The notes under the pieces are model-generated. The model was not told the origin of the DNA and did not search any database. It saw nothing but the letters and a program-made list of their open reading frames with translations. The position numbers were made by a program, and so were the translations under genes. Positions 33,052 through 42,314 of a stretch of 64,000 nucleotides of DNA are shown in pieces (the first letter of the stretch is position 1; each line of letters begins with the position of its first letter). This DNA is from an uncultured Actinomyces sp. (GTDB lineage: Bacteria > Actinomycetota > Actinomycetes > Actinomycetales > Actinomycetaceae), in assembly GCA_900545825.1 (NCBI GenBank), contig URAS01000005.1:93446-157445 (forward strand), given 5' to 3'.

Positions 33052-34416
33052 TTACTTCCGCTTCTTCTTCCGATTCTCACGGACCTGCTTTTTCCGCTCT
33101 TGGCGGCGCTTTTCCAGCTCCTCCGGCGTCAAACCGGACTGGGTGGAGGCCTGCCGCCGCTCCTCGCGACGATCCTTCTGCGCCTTGCGCTCGGCCTTCG
33201 TCATGTTGCGTGGCTGCTTCGACTGGTCACGCTTGCCGGCCGCCATGTTCGGGTCGATGCCGGCCTGCCGCTCCTCGGCCTTCGTCTGGGCCTCCATCAT
33301 CTTCTGCATGAAGGTCTTCTTGCCGGGCTTACGCGCCTTCTTCGGGGCGGCCTCGAGCTCCAACTTCACCCGGCGATCGCGCAGATCCTGGTGGTGATCG
33401 GTACGCAGCTGTGCGGCCTCAACCATCTGGGACCCCAGCTCTTCCTTCGCTGCATCGTGGGCCGCCTCGGACTTCGCCTTCGCGCGCGACAGCTTGATCT
33501 GAGCCTCCGACACCTGCTGATCGGCAACGCCGAGATCTTCGAGCTTATCCTTATACGCCTTCTCGCGCGTTTCCTTATACGAATCGTATTTGCGCTGATT
33601 GCGCTTGAGCATCTTCGCGTGGGCCGGCGAATTCGGCGTCGGCATAAAGTAGAGAATGCCCCACTGCTGCAGCAGCGAGAACAGCATGGCGACCATCCAG
33701 TAGACGAGGACGCCAATCTGCAGGTTAATACCGACGAACGCCATCATGATCGGCATCGTGTAGCCCATGATCTTCATCATGCGGGCCGACTGGTCGTTGC
33801 CGGTCGCCATGTTCTTCGGCGCCAACCAGCCCATCGACAGGAACATGAGGCCGACGTAAAGGACGACGAGGACGATCGCGACCATGCGCGCGTGGGGGTC
33901 GGACGTGTGCATCGATTCCGACAGGTGCGCCCCAAAGAATGTCGACTTTTCGATCTGCTCAGCGACCGACTGCGTCAACGGACCAAGCGACGACTTCACC
34001 CACGTGCCGTCGGCGATCGGCTTGGCTTCATAAAGCACACGGTAAAGGGCCCACAGCACGGGCAGCTGAATAATCATCGGCCAGCACGACGCCATGGGGT
34101 TTGCCCCGTATTCGCCGTACAGATCCGACATTTCCATATTCATCTGCTTGCGCGACTCGGCGTCGGTGCGACCCTTGTATTTGTCCTGGATCTTCTTCAT
34201 CTCAGGCTGGAGGGCGCTCATCGCGCGGGCCGACCGTGCCGACCGCAACGCGAGCGGCAGCACGATGAGGCGAACGATGATCGTGATCGCGAGAATGCCG
34301 CACACCCACGCGGTCGACTCGCTGGTACCGAGGAAGACAAACAGGTCGTGGCTGACAATCCACAACCAGGCAATCGCCACTTTAAAGGGATAGAGCAGCG
34401 TGTCTAAGAACCCCAT
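33052..34416 (-). CDS. yidC: Membrane protein insertase YidC
   Basis: 454 residues. It opens MGFLDTLLYPFKVAIAWLW and has the YidC core: an essential Arg in RSARSARAMSALQPEMKKIQ, the hairpin with KQMNMEMSDLYGEYGANP, and later membrane segments (PVLWALYRVLYEAK, IMGYTMPIMMAFVG). A long Lys/Arg/Glu-rich C-terminus (about 310-454) ends RKKKRK and probably contacts ribosomes. The actinobacterial/Gram-positive form lacks the large periplasmic domain. GAAAGGAAC precedes ATG 34416; earlier in-frame codons are not conserved. Confidence 0.94.
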   Translation of the reverse strand: MGFLDTLLYPFKVAIAWLWIVSHDLFVFLGTSESTAWVCGILAITIIVRLIVLPLALRSARSARAMSALQPEMKKIQDKYKGRTDAESRKQMNMEMSDLYGEYGANPMASCWPMIIQLPVLWALYRVLYEAKPIADGTWVKSSLGPLTQSVAEQIEKSTFFGAHLSESMHTSDPHARMVAIVLVVLYVGLMFLSMGWLAPKNMATGNDQSARMMKIMGYTMPIMMAFVGINLQIGVLVYWMVAMLFSLLQQWGILYFMPTPNSPAHAKMLKRNQRKYDSYKETREKAYKDKLEDLGVADQQVSEAQIKLSRAKAKSEAAHDAAKEELGSQMVEAAQLRTDHHQDLRDRRVKLELEAAPKKARKPGKKTFMQKMMEAQTKAEERQAGIDPNMAAGKRDQSKQPRNMTKAERKAQKDRREERRQASTQSGLTPEELEKRRQERKKQVRENRKKKRK

Positions 34417-34435
34417 AACGAACCATGTTCCTTTC

Positions 34436-34768
34436 TCAAGCCGCCCGACGTTCGTCGGTGTCGGTCGACTGGTCGAGTTGGCGCCAATACTGGGCCAACT
34501 CCTCGTCACTCATGCGCCGACACGGTGCGGGCCGCCACTCCCCCTTGTTCGGAGGGAGGTCGACACCCCCCATCGACCACGGATTACATCGCGCCAGACG
34601 CCACAGCGTCAGCACCGTCCCCTTCATTGCCCCATGAGTCCTCAGCACGTCGACGGCATAGGTCGAACACGTGGGGTAATACTTGCATCGGGGCGGAACC
34701 AGCGGAGAGATGAACCGCCGATAGGCGCGAATGGGCTGCTCAAGCGCCCACGCCATCGGTGACACCAT
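34436..34768 (-). CDS. yidD: Membrane protein insertion efficiency factor YidD
   Basis: 110 residues. The family core is clear: QPIRAYRRFISPLVPPRCKYYPTCSTYAVDVL with its conserved cysteines (only part quoted: RRFISPLVPPRCKYYPTCS), then WRLARCNPWSMGGVD. It is a peripheral membrane protein assisting YidC, encoded directly upstream of yidC as usual. GAGGAGGGG precedes ATG 34768. Confidence 0.93.
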   Translation of the reverse strand: MVSPMAWALEQPIRAYRRFISPLVPPRCKYYPTCSTYAVDVLRTHGAMKGTVLTLWRLARCNPWSMGGVDLPPNKGEWRPAPCRRMSDEELAQYWRQLDQSTDTDERRAA

Positions 34769-34804
34769 GTCCCCTCCTCTGGTCTCGCCCTCGCTGCGGA
34801 AAGT

Positions 34805-35173
34805 CTAACGGCCCGCCGTCTGTCGCTCGCCGAGCGCGCCCACTTTCCGCAAGCCTTTTTCCAAGGACTCCCGCAGCGCCGCAGATGACGCGTCTTTCGC
34901 GGGAGCCTTGACAGAAATCACCATCAGCGATCCCGCAGGCAGATCGCCCACATAGTCACGCATGAGGTGCCGCAGCCGCCGGCTCACCCGTTTGCGGTCG
35001 ACGGCACGCGGTAATTGACGTTTGGGTACAGCGAAACCGACCAGCGGCGCCTCATGCTCCGACTGGCCGGTCGCGTAATGGACGACAAGGTGCGAAGTGC
35101 CACCGTGGCGACCTCGGCGCAGCGCAGTGCTGAAATCCGCCGCGGCAACCATTCGGTGGCGCCTAGGCAGCAC
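34805..35173 (-). CDS. rnpA: Ribonuclease P protein component
   Basis: 122 residues, basic. The RNR motif region reads RAVDRKRVSRRLRHLMRDYV, and the N-terminus LPRRHRMVAAADFSTALRRG fits RnpA. It helps the RNA subunit process tRNA 5' ends. The start is GTG 35173, three bases after the rpmH stop. Confidence 0.93.
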   Translation of the reverse strand: MLPRRHRMVAAADFSTALRRGRHGGTSHLVVHYATGQSEHEAPLVGFAVPKRQLPRAVDRKRVSRRLRHLMRDYVGDLPAGSLMVISVKAPAKDASSAALRESLEKGLRKVGALGERQTAGR

Positions 35174-35175
35174 GC

Positions 35176-35313
35176 TTACGCCGAGATCGACTTACGCCCC
35201 TTGCGGCGGCGCGACGCGAGGACGGCGCGACCGGCGCGGGTGCGCATGCGCAGACGGAAACCGTGCTTCTTGGCGCGGCGACGGTTGTTGGGCTGGAAAG
35301 TCCGCTTAGTCAC
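35176..35313 (-). CDS. rpmH: 50S ribosomal protein bL34
   Basis: 45 residues, TKRTFQPNNRRRAKKHGF through RMRTRAGRAVLASRRRKGR to SISA, the full bL34 sequence. The start is GTG 35313 with GGAGAAG upstream; an ATG at 35320 is out of frame. The gene is too short for most length cut-offs but unmistakable. It diverges from dnaA as in most bacteria. Confidence 0.95.
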   Translation of the reverse strand: MTKRTFQPNNRRRAKKHGFRLRMRTRAGRAVLASRRRKGRKSISA

Positions 35314-35508
35314 TGGTCATCTTCTCCTGCTTCGACGCCAGCGACCCGAGAGAAGCCGGCGTTTTTACCCTGCGCCACGAAGTTCAGACGTGTGGCGCAC
35401 AAACAAAGCACTAGGGTACGTGGCGCGCCCGGGAGGGGTCAATCTGTCGGGCAGGGCGTGTCGAGCGAGATACCGCGGGATTCGGCGTCCTCAGCCTGGG
35501 GAAATGCG

Positions 35509-35685
35509 TCATCCACAGGGTCCGTAACGTGTGGACAATGCCCGTGGACACCGAGCGGACCCGACGCCCGATCCGCTCGGCAAAAAACCGTCATAACCTG
35601 GTGTTTTACAGGGATTCAAGCCCAAAAATGGCGGTGAATGACATTCGTGTAGTTTTCCACAGAGTTATCCCCAGGTTGGGGATAA
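35509..35685. other. DnaA-box cluster in the rpmH-dnaA intergenic region
   Basis: Boxes are TCATCCACA 35509, TGTGGACAA 35530 (minus), TTTTCCACA 35653, TTATCCCCA 35665, and TGGGGATAA 35677 (minus). The last two form an inverted pair. The 475-nt gap between rpmH and dnaA holds no gene. The cluster probably serves dnaA autoregulation and may be part of the origin. Confidence 0.65.
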
Positions 35686-35788
35686 GTGCCTCGTTCGCGT
35701 ATCCTCGAGGACGGAGAAGAACGCGACGCCTACCCCCACTTTCGTGATAGACGTCATGCGCCCAAACGACGACACAGGAGTAGAGGCG

Positions 35789-37438
35789 ATGGAGGACGAC
35801 GCCCTCATCACCACGTGGAACCGTGCGATTGCCCGCCTGGAAGCCAACTCTCAGTTGAGCCCGGCCGGCCTCGGCGTCCTCGGCGTGACGAAACCGCTGG
35901 GCATGCTGGCCAACACCATGCTGCTCGCCGTCCCCAACGCATTCGCGAAGAATCAGATCGACACGAAGGCCATCCGCCCGGCGATCGAGCACGCCCTCAG
36001 CGAGGAAACGGGCCAGGACATCAAGATCGCCGTCACCATCGACGAGCAGATGGACCTCGACGACATCGAGCCCGACCAGCCGGCCGCGCCCGCCCTCCAC
36101 GTCGTCTCCGATACCCCCCAACCCCAGGCGGGCTCCGCCACGCCGCAGGTCCCGACGCCCGCGCAGGCATCGTCGCCGCAGGTCGCACCCATTTCCGCGC
36201 CCCTCGAGGGCGACCGCCCCACCGCCACCAGCACCGCACCTTCCGCGGAGGCTCCGAGCGAGGGCGCCATTCCCCCGCTGCCGAAAGACAACCCCTTTCC
36301 CGTGACGCCTCACCAGCCCACGCTGGGCTCGGCGCCGCTCAATCCGCCGACCGAGCTGCCAACGAAACCTCAGCCGGCCGCTCACGTCGCGGTCGACGCC
36401 GAAACGCACCTCAACCCGAACTACACGTTCTCGACGTTCGTCATCGGCGCGTCGAACCGTTTCGCCACGGCGGCGGCTACGGCTACGGCCGAAAACCCTG
36501 GTGGCGCCTACAATCCGCTCTTTATTTTCGGCGGGTCCGGACTCGGCAAGACCCACCTCCTCCACGCCATCGGGCACGAGGCCCTGTCGCTCCAGCCCGA
36601 CCTGCGGGTGAAATACGTGTCGTCGGAGGAATTCACTAACGACTTCATCAACTCGATCGCCTCGGGCCGCGCCCAGGAGTTCCAGAATCGTTACCGCGCC
36701 GTCGACATCCTCCTCGTCGACGACATCCAGTTCCTCCAAGGCAAGGAACAGACAATCGAGGAGTTCTTCCACACGTTCAACGCCCTCCACACCCAGGGGT
36801 CGCAGATCGTCATCACGTCCGATATGCCGCCGAAGCGACTGGGCGGGTTCGAGGAGCGGATGCGGTCGCGCTTCGAGTGGGGCCTGCAAGTCGACATTCA
36901 GCCGGCCGACCTCGAGACGCGTATCGCCATTTTGTCGAAGAAGGCCGAGCAGGAACGTGTCCAGATCGCCCTCCCCGTCCTCGAATTCATTGCCGAGCGT
37001 TTCTCGACGAATATCCGCGAACTCGAGGGCGCCCTCGTCCGCGTGACGGCGTTCGCCTCGCTGTCGCACCAGCCGATCACCCGCGAATTGGCCGCGGTCG
37101 TCTTGAAGGACAACGTCTCGGACTCCCCGACGACGGAAATCACGGCTGCGCTCATTCAGGCGCAGACCGCGCAGTATTTCAACGTCAGCGTCGACGCCCT
37201 CTGTTCGTCGTCGCGCTCGCGCGCCCTCACCGAGGCCCGCCAGATCGCCATGTATTTATGCCGCGAACTCACCGACCTCTCGCTGCCGGCCATCGGCAAG
37301 AGCTTCGGGGGCCGCGACCACACAACGGTCATCCACGCGAACCGCAAGATCACCGAGAATATGTCGTCGAAACCGCAGGTCTACAACGACGTCACCGAAT
37401 TGACGTCCCGAATCCGCGCGGCCGCACGCACGATGTGA
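35789..37438 (+). CDS. dnaA: Chromosomal replication initiator DnaA
   Basis: 549 residues from ATG 35789. Domain I comprises the first 100 residues; domain II is a long Pro/Ala/Thr linker (about 105-215); then come FSTFVIGASNRFA, Walker A GGSGLGKTHLL (about 248-256) and Walker B ILLVDDIQFLQGKE. The C-terminal DNA-binding signature is SFGGRDHTTVIHANRKI. AGGAG lies 8 bases upstream; ATG 35756 and ATA/ATG codons earlier lack this. dnaN does not follow. Confidence 0.95.
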   Translation: MEDDALITTWNRAIARLEANSQLSPAGLGVLGVTKPLGMLANTMLLAVPNAFAKNQIDTKAIRPAIEHALSEETGQDIKIAVTIDEQMDLDDIEPDQPAAPALHVVSDTPQPQAGSATPQVPTPAQASSPQVAPISAPLEGDRPTATSTAPSAEAPSEGAIPPLPKDNPFPVTPHQPTLGSAPLNPPTELPTKPQPAAHVAVDAETHLNPNYTFSTFVIGASNRFATAAATATAENPGGAYNPLFIFGGSGLGKTHLLHAIGHEALSLQPDLRVKYVSSEEFTNDFINSIASGRAQEFQNRYRAVDILLVDDIQFLQGKEQTIEEFFHTFNALHTQGSQIVITSDMPPKRLGGFEERMRSRFEWGLQVDIQPADLETRIAILSKKAEQERVQIALPVLEFIAERFSTNIRELEGALVRVTAFASLSHQPITRELAAVVLKDNVSDSPTTEITAALIQAQTAQYFNVSVDALCSSSRSRALTEARQIAMYLCRELTDLSLPAIGKSFGGRDHTTVIHANRKITENMSSKPQVYNDVTELTSRIRAAARTM

Positions 37439-37882
37439 CGGGGTGTACGAAACCTCGAGCGTGTAACTTCCGGTTTTGCCCGGAACGACGCAGTTTGTCC
37501 CCAGTTGGGGAAAAGCCTGTGGATAACTGTGGATGAGCGCTCCTCAATTGTGTACATCAATCCTCGCTCGGTGGATCGCCGCGACGGGCGCTTCTGGCCA
37601 TCCCCATTCCTCCACAGCTTCTCCCCACCGTTCTCCCCAGGATCGGAGGTCGGTTTTTCCGCGGGATTGAGCGGATCGACGAGGTTATCCCCGCTCATGC
37701 ACAGCGCTACTGAGGACAGTGATTCAAATTCAATTCTTCTCAAGAAAAAAAGCCCGCCCACAGAGCGCTGCGCCCGCGGTCTCGAGGGCGCGCGGTTGCG
37801 GACGTGGGCCAAGCGTGCCCAACGCCGCTAGTGTAGGAACCAGCCGTTCACATCCAGCGGTGAACCTGTAAAGGAGAAACGC
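37439..37882. other. Probable replication origin (oriC) after dnaA
   Basis: A 444-nt non-coding region. DnaA boxes are TTGTCCCCA 37495, TGTGGATAA 37518 (perfect, minus), TGTGGATGA 37528 (minus), and TTATCCCCG 37685. An A/T-rich stretch at about 37718-37752 (GATTCAAATTCAATTC, AAGAAAAAAAG) could be the unwinding element. In actinobacteria oriC normally lies here, between dnaA and dnaN. Gene directions change at rpmH/dnaA, consistent with bidirectional replication from this area. Confidence 0.65.
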
Positions 37883-40336
37883 GTGGCCAACGATCCCAAG
37901 AACTACCCATCGCGCCGGAAGCTTCGCCAAGCTCAGCGTGATGCGCAGCGTGCTCGGGCCGATGCGCCAACGACTCGGAGTACCCGGCCGGTTAACCCCC
38001 AGACGGGATGGGTCGAACCGGCGCGGATTCCTCACGAGGATTCCTCGTCCGCCTCTCCTTATCGCGGCTCCCACGCCGCGTCGACCGCCGGTTCGCCCTC
38101 ACCGCAGAAGGCTCAGGCGCCGGCCACGTCCTCTCCTGCAAGCTCTGCGAAGGCCGCGAAAAAGGCGCAGAAATCCAAGAAACCCAAGGATAAGAAGCCG
38201 AAGAAGCAGCTGACCCCGAAACAGAAGCGTCGTCGCTGGATCAAGAGGATCCTCGGCGCCCTCGTCGGCCTCATCCTTTTGGGCATCATCGGTGTGAGCG
38301 CCCTGTTCTTCGTCGCCTACTCGACGATGGACATTCCCTCGCCGGCCCACGCGGCTCGCGCCGAGGTGACGACCGTCTACTACGCCGACGGCAAGACCAA
38401 GATGGCCGAGTTCGCCGAGCAAAACCGGACGATCATCGATACGAAGAAGCTGCCGAAATACGTCTCGCGCGCGGTCATCGCGTCGGAGGATCGGACGTTT
38501 TTCGAGAACTCGGGCGTCGACCTGCGTGGCATCGCCCGTGCATTCGTCAACAACGTCCGAGGGCGTCCCACCCAGGGTGGATCGACCCTCTCCCAGCAGT
38601 ACGCGGAGAATTACTACTTGGGGACGAACAAGACCTATTGGGGCAAGTTTAAGGAAAGTATCCTCGCGCTAAAAATCAACAGGCAGCAAAGCAAGGAAGA
38701 AATTCTTAACAACTACCTCAATACCATTTATTTTGGGCGCTCGGCCTACGGCATCGAGGCCGCGTCGCAGGCGTACTTCGGTAAGCCCGCCGCCGAGATG
38801 ACCGTCTCCGAGGCGGCGATGATCGCCGGCATCATTCCGGCGCCCTCGGCCTACGACCCCCAGCAAAACCTCGACGTCGCGAAACTGCGGTGGACCCGGG
38901 TCCTCGACAATATGGTGGCCGACGGCTGGCTGTCGAAGGAAGAACGCGCCAAGCAGGAGTTCCCCAAGACGATCGAGTACACCCAGAAGTCATCGGACTA
39001 CACGGGAACCAAGGGCTACCTGCTCATGCACGTGCGCTCCGAGCTGGTCAACACGATCGGCTACAAGGAGGACGAGCTCGACACCGGCGGTCTGAGGATC
39101 GTCACGACCATCCAGCCGGACAAGCAGAAGATGGCTGAAGAGGCTGTTCAGCGCCTGCCTGAGCACCAGGACAACCTGCGCGTCGGCCTCGTGTCGGTCG
39201 ACTCGAAGACCGGCGGAATCGTTGCGGAATACGGCGGCGCGGACTACGAGAAGATCCAGCGCTCGGCGGCTTTCCAGGATCAGGCGATGGCCGGGTCGAC
39301 GTTCAAGCCGTTCGTCCTCATGGCCGCCCTCGAGCAGGGGATGCACGCGACCGACACGATCTCCGGCTCGGCCCCGATGATCGTCAACGGCAAGAAAGTC
39401 GGCAACGTCGACCACTCGTACGGTGACGTTACGTTGGCCGAGGCGGCGAAATACTCGATCAACACGGCGTTTGTCCGCCTCGACGCGAAGGTCGGCGTCG
39501 ACGCGTCCCGCGAGGTCGCGATTGACGCGGGCTACCCCGACAAGACGCCGGGCCTCGACGCTGGGTCGATCGTTTCGGCGCTGGGCACCTGCTCGCCGCA
39601 CACGCTGAACATCGCCGACGCCTACACGACGTTCGCGACCGGCGGCATTCGTCGGCCCGCCCACATCGTCGCGTCGATCACCGACTCGTCGGGGTCCGAG
39701 CTGTACAAGGCCGACACCAGCGGGTCGCGCGTCTTTGACGCCGCGACGGTGTCCGAGCTCAACGGCGTCCTCCAGGGCGTCGTCCAAGGCGGTACGGCGA
39801 AGAAGGCCGAGGCGCTCGGGCGTCCGGTCGCGGCCAAGACGGGTTCGTCGGAAGACCTGAGGTCCGCGCAGTTCGTCGGCTTTATCCCGCAGATGGTAAC
39901 GGCCGTGTCGATGTACCAGGTCGGCCCCGACGGCTCCGAGCAGTCGATTACTGGCTTCGGCGGCGTGAGGGAAGTCTACGGCGGCACGTGGCCGGCGCAG
40001 GTGTGGAACTGGTACATGAAGCCGGCCGTCGCCGACCTCAAGGTCGAGGAATTCCCCGACATCGAGTCGGTCAACCAAAACACCGCGCCGAAGTACAAGA
40101 CCCCGAAGTACTCGGAACCGTCGGTGCCCACGCCGAAACCGAAGGTCACGCTGCCGACGACGGCGCCCATGCTGCCCGAAACGTCGGTCAGCCCGTCGTC
40201 GCCGCCCTCGAGCTCGCCGGCGGACGGGTCGCAGAACGGGAACGACCAGCCGTCGAACAACCAGAACCAAAACCCGAACCAGAACCAGCCGGGCGGCAAT
40301 GGCCACGGCGGTAACGGCAACTCGAACGGCGGATAG
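37883..40336 (+). CDS. Class A penicillin-binding protein (transglycosylase/transpeptidase)
   Basis: 817 residues. A basic Lys/Pro/Ala-rich cytoplasmic leader (about 120 residues) is followed by one membrane segment (about 128-150). The glycosyltransferase domain has EDRTFFENSGVDLRGIARA, GGSTLSQQYAENYY and SEAAMIAGIIPAPSAYDP. The transpeptidase domain has S472 in STFK, YSIN and KTGSS (K652). The C-terminus is Pro/Asn/Gln-rich. It polymerises and cross-links peptidoglycan outside the membrane. The start is GTG 37883 with AAGGAG. It occupies the place where dnaN is expected. Confidence 0.92.
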   Translation: MANDPKNYPSRRKLRQAQRDAQRARADAPTTRSTRPVNPQTGWVEPARIPHEDSSSASPYRGSHAASTAGSPSPQKAQAPATSSPASSAKAAKKAQKSKKPKDKKPKKQLTPKQKRRRWIKRILGALVGLILLGIIGVSALFFVAYSTMDIPSPAHAARAEVTTVYYADGKTKMAEFAEQNRTIIDTKKLPKYVSRAVIASEDRTFFENSGVDLRGIARAFVNNVRGRPTQGGSTLSQQYAENYYLGTNKTYWGKFKESILALKINRQQSKEEILNNYLNTIYFGRSAYGIEAASQAYFGKPAAEMTVSEAAMIAGIIPAPSAYDPQQNLDVAKLRWTRVLDNMVADGWLSKEERAKQEFPKTIEYTQKSSDYTGTKGYLLMHVRSELVNTIGYKEDELDTGGLRIVTTIQPDKQKMAEEAVQRLPEHQDNLRVGLVSVDSKTGGIVAEYGGADYEKIQRSAAFQDQAMAGSTFKPFVLMAALEQGMHATDTISGSAPMIVNGKKVGNVDHSYGDVTLAEAAKYSINTAFVRLDAKVGVDASREVAIDAGYPDKTPGLDAGSIVSALGTCSPHTLNIADAYTTFATGGIRRPAHIVASITDSSGSELYKADTSGSRVFDAATVSELNGVLQGVVQGGTAKKAEALGRPVAAKTGSSEDLRSAQFVGFIPQMVTAVSMYQVGPDGSEQSITGFGGVREVYGGTWPAQVWNWYMKPAVADLKVEEFPDIESVNQNTAPKYKTPKYSEPSVPTPKPKVTLPTTAPMLPETSVSPSSPPSSSPADGSQNGNDQPSNNQNQNPNQNQPGGNGHGGNGNSNGG

Positions 40337-40404
40337 CCGCAAGCGGCCGCGGATGTGAGACGCCCTACAGCGTGCATGTCCGCGGCGCGTCATGCGGTAG
40401 CATG

Positions 40405-40493
40405 GTCGATTGGTCCCTAGGACCAGTAGGATTTATGACCCTCCTGTCACGGAGATCCCGTGGCCGAATAGTCCAAAGGAGGTGGGTTGAAGT
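40405..40493 (+). promoter_or_regulatory. rpsF leader with probable S6:S18 autoregulatory motif
   Basis: TAGCAT at about 40394-40402 could be the -10 box. The leader holds the palindrome GGTCCCTAGGACC, then a hairpin CACGG-AGAT-CCCGTG followed by the CCGA element and the AAAGGAGGTGG ribosome site. A stem next to an exposed CCGA is the hallmark of the mRNA site bound by the S6:S18 complex. Exact folding was not computed. Confidence 0.45.
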
Positions 40494-40784
40494 ATGCGCG
40501 CCTACGAACTGATGGTGATTCTCAACCCCGAGGTCGACGAACGTACCGTGGCTCCCGCGATGGAGAAGCTGCTCAAGGTCGTCGTCGACAACGGTGGCAC
40601 CGTGGACAATGTCGACATCTGGGGCAAGCGTCGTCTTGCCTACGACATCAACAAGCAGTCTGAAGGTATCTACGTCGTCGTTGACATGACGACGACGCCC
40701 GACATCGCTGCTGAGCTCGATCGCCAGCTGTCTCTCAACGAGACGGTTATGCGGACGAAGCTGCTGCGTCGCGACACCCACTGA
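40494..40784 (+). CDS. rpsF: 30S ribosomal protein bS6
   Basis: 96 residues, MRAYELMVILNPEVDE to LLRRDTH, with the typical WGKRRLAYDINK. It is the first gene of the rpsF-ssb-rpsR-rplI operon; AAAGGAGGTGG lies upstream. bS6 pairs with bS18 on the small subunit and probably controls its own mRNA through the leader. Confidence 0.97.
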   Translation: MRAYELMVILNPEVDERTVAPAMEKLLKVVVDNGGTVDNVDIWGKRRLAYDINKQSEGIYVVVDMTTTPDIAAELDRQLSLNETVMRTKLLRRDTH

Positions 40785-40785
40785 G

Positions 40786-40794
40786 TTATCCACA
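40786..40794 (+). other. Perfect DnaA box between rpsF and ssb
   Basis: TTATCCACA immediately after the rpsF stop. A second perfect box lies inside dnaB at 44161-44169. Confidence 0.5.
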
Positions 40795-40875
40795 GATTCT
40801 GCCTCGGGGCAGATAAGTGGCAGTGACCAGTGCGACACTAGTACCCACAGTCATTGAGGGACACAAGCGAAAGGG

Positions 40876-41460
40876 ATGAACATGGCTGGAGAAACGCCGA
40901 TTACTATCGTGGGAAACCTGACGGCCGACCCGGAGCTGCGGTTTACGCAGGCGGGGACCGCGGTGGCTTCGTTTACGGTGGCCTCCACTCCTCGGACCTT
41001 CAATCGTCAGACGAACCAGTGGGAGGACGGCACCGCGCTGTTCCTGCGCTGCTCGGCCTGGCGTCAGTTGGGCGAGAACTGTGCGGAGTCCTTGAAGAAG
41101 GGCATGCGCGTCATCGTGTCCGGTCGTCTTGTGCAAAACAACTGGCAGTCTCGCGAAGGCGAGCGCCGGTCGTCCGTGGAAGTTCAGGTCGACGAGATCG
41201 GCCCGTCGCTTCGCTACGCCACCGCCCAGGTGCAGCGTAACGAGGGCGGCAACAACTACGGCGGCAATAACGGTGGTGGGTACACCAACCAGGGGGGCAA
41301 CCAGAACTATGGCGGCCGCGGCGGATACTCCGGCGGCAACCAGGGTGGCCCCCAGCAGAACTCGGGATACTCTGCCGGCCCGCAGGGCGGCGCTGACAAC
41401 GATCCGTGGGCGTCCTCCGGTGGCGACACGGCGTTCGATCAGGAACAGCCGCCCTTCTAA
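40876..41460 (+). CDS. ssb: Single-stranded DNA-binding protein
   Basis: 194 residues (192 if the start is ATG 40882). The OB fold has ITIVGNLTADPELRFTQAG and FLRCSAWRQLGENCAESL. A Gly/Gln/Asn-rich linker follows, then the acidic C-terminal tip FDQEQPPF, which recruits replication and repair partners. It lies between rpsF and rpsR as usual. Confidence 0.96.
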   Translation: MNMAGETPITIVGNLTADPELRFTQAGTAVASFTVASTPRTFNRQTNQWEDGTALFLRCSAWRQLGENCAESLKKGMRVIVSGRLVQNNWQSREGERRSSVEVQVDEIGPSLRYATAQVQRNEGGNNYGGNNGGGYTNQGGNQNYGGRGGYSGGNQGGPQQNSGYSAGPQGGADNDPWASSGGDTAFDQEQPPF

Positions 41461-41514
41461 ACCGATCATCCCGGGTGGGCAATACCATCACAGATTTTTT
41501 CTTAAGGAGTCACC

Positions 41515-41754
41515 ATGGCGAAGAAGCCTCTTCGCAAGCCGATGAAGAAGAAGGCGAACCCGCTGCGCACGGTGTCGATCGACAAGATCGACTACAAGGA
41601 CACCGCGCTGCTGCGTAAGTTCATTTCCGACCGGGGCAAGATCCGCGCTCGTCGCGTGACCGGCGTTTCGGTTCAGCAGCAGCGTCAGATCGCGAAGGCC
41701 GTGAAGAACGCCCGCGAGGTCGCCCTGCTGCCGTACTCGAGCTCGGGCCGCTAA
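41515..41754 (+). CDS. rpsR: 30S ribosomal protein bS18
   Basis: 79 residues. Family core is IDYKDTALLRKFISDRGKI and ARRVTGVSVQQQRQIAKAVK. The N-terminus is a Lys-rich tail. I see no Cys zinc ribbon motif, so this is the C-minus form. AAGGAG is upstream of ATG 41515. Confidence 0.96.
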   Translation: MAKKPLRKPMKKKANPLRTVSIDKIDYKDTALLRKFISDRGKIRARRVTGVSVQQQRQIAKAVKNAREVALLPYSSSGR

Positions 41755-41774
41755 ATCGAGGGAGGACGTAACAG

Positions 41775-42233
41775 ATGAAGAAGACGAAGATCATCCTGAC
41801 CCGCGATGTCGATAACCTCGGCACCTCGGGCGACGTCGTTTCCGTCGCTGCCGGCTACGCCCGCAACTACCTGCTGCCGCGCGGCATGGCCCAGCCGTGG
41901 ACCCGCAACGCGCAGCGCCAGATCGACGACATGCTGCGCGCTCGCCGCAGCCGCGAGATCGCGACCGTCGAGGACGCCCGCGCCGTGCGCGACGCCATCG
42001 AGGGGTCGAATGGCGTTGTCGTCAAGCAGCGCGCCTCGGCCGACGGCCGCCTGTTCGGTTCGGTTCACCCGGCCGACATCGCCGCCGCGGTCAAGGATCA
42101 GCTGCACCAGACGGTTGACCGCCGCAAGATCGTCATCACCCAGCCGCTGAAGGCCCTCGGCAAGTACGAGGTCACCTGCAAGCTGCACGAGGACGTCTCG
42201 GTCACGCTGCCGGTCCTGGTCGAGGCCGAGTAG
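41775..42233 (+). CDS. rplI: 50S ribosomal protein bL9
   Basis: 152 residues. The N-domain reads KIILTRDVDNLGTSGDVVSV, with GYARNYLLPRGMA; the long helix and C-domain end with HEDVSVTLPVLVEAE. It is the last gene of the operon, followed by an intrinsic terminator. Confidence 0.96.
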   Translation: MKKTKIILTRDVDNLGTSGDVVSVAAGYARNYLLPRGMAQPWTRNAQRQIDDMLRARRSREIATVEDARAVRDAIEGSNGVVVKQRASADGRLFGSVHPADIAAAVKDQLHQTVDRRKIVITQPLKALGKYEVTCKLHEDVSVTLPVLVEAE

Positions 42234-42254
42234 CCTCAACCGTTTCCGCAACGG

Positions 42255-42292
42255 GAAAGCGGGGAATGGGCGAACCCATTCCCCGCTTTTTT
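42255..42292 (+). terminator. Intrinsic terminator of the rpsF-rplI operon
   Basis: AAAGCGGGGAATGGG, loop CGAA, CCCATTCCCCGCTTTTTT: a 15-bp stem with a U-run. The A-run on the other side makes it usable for the convergent MATE gene too. Confidence 0.93.
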
Positions 42293-42314
42293 GTACCCGT
42301 TTCAGGGCAGAGAG

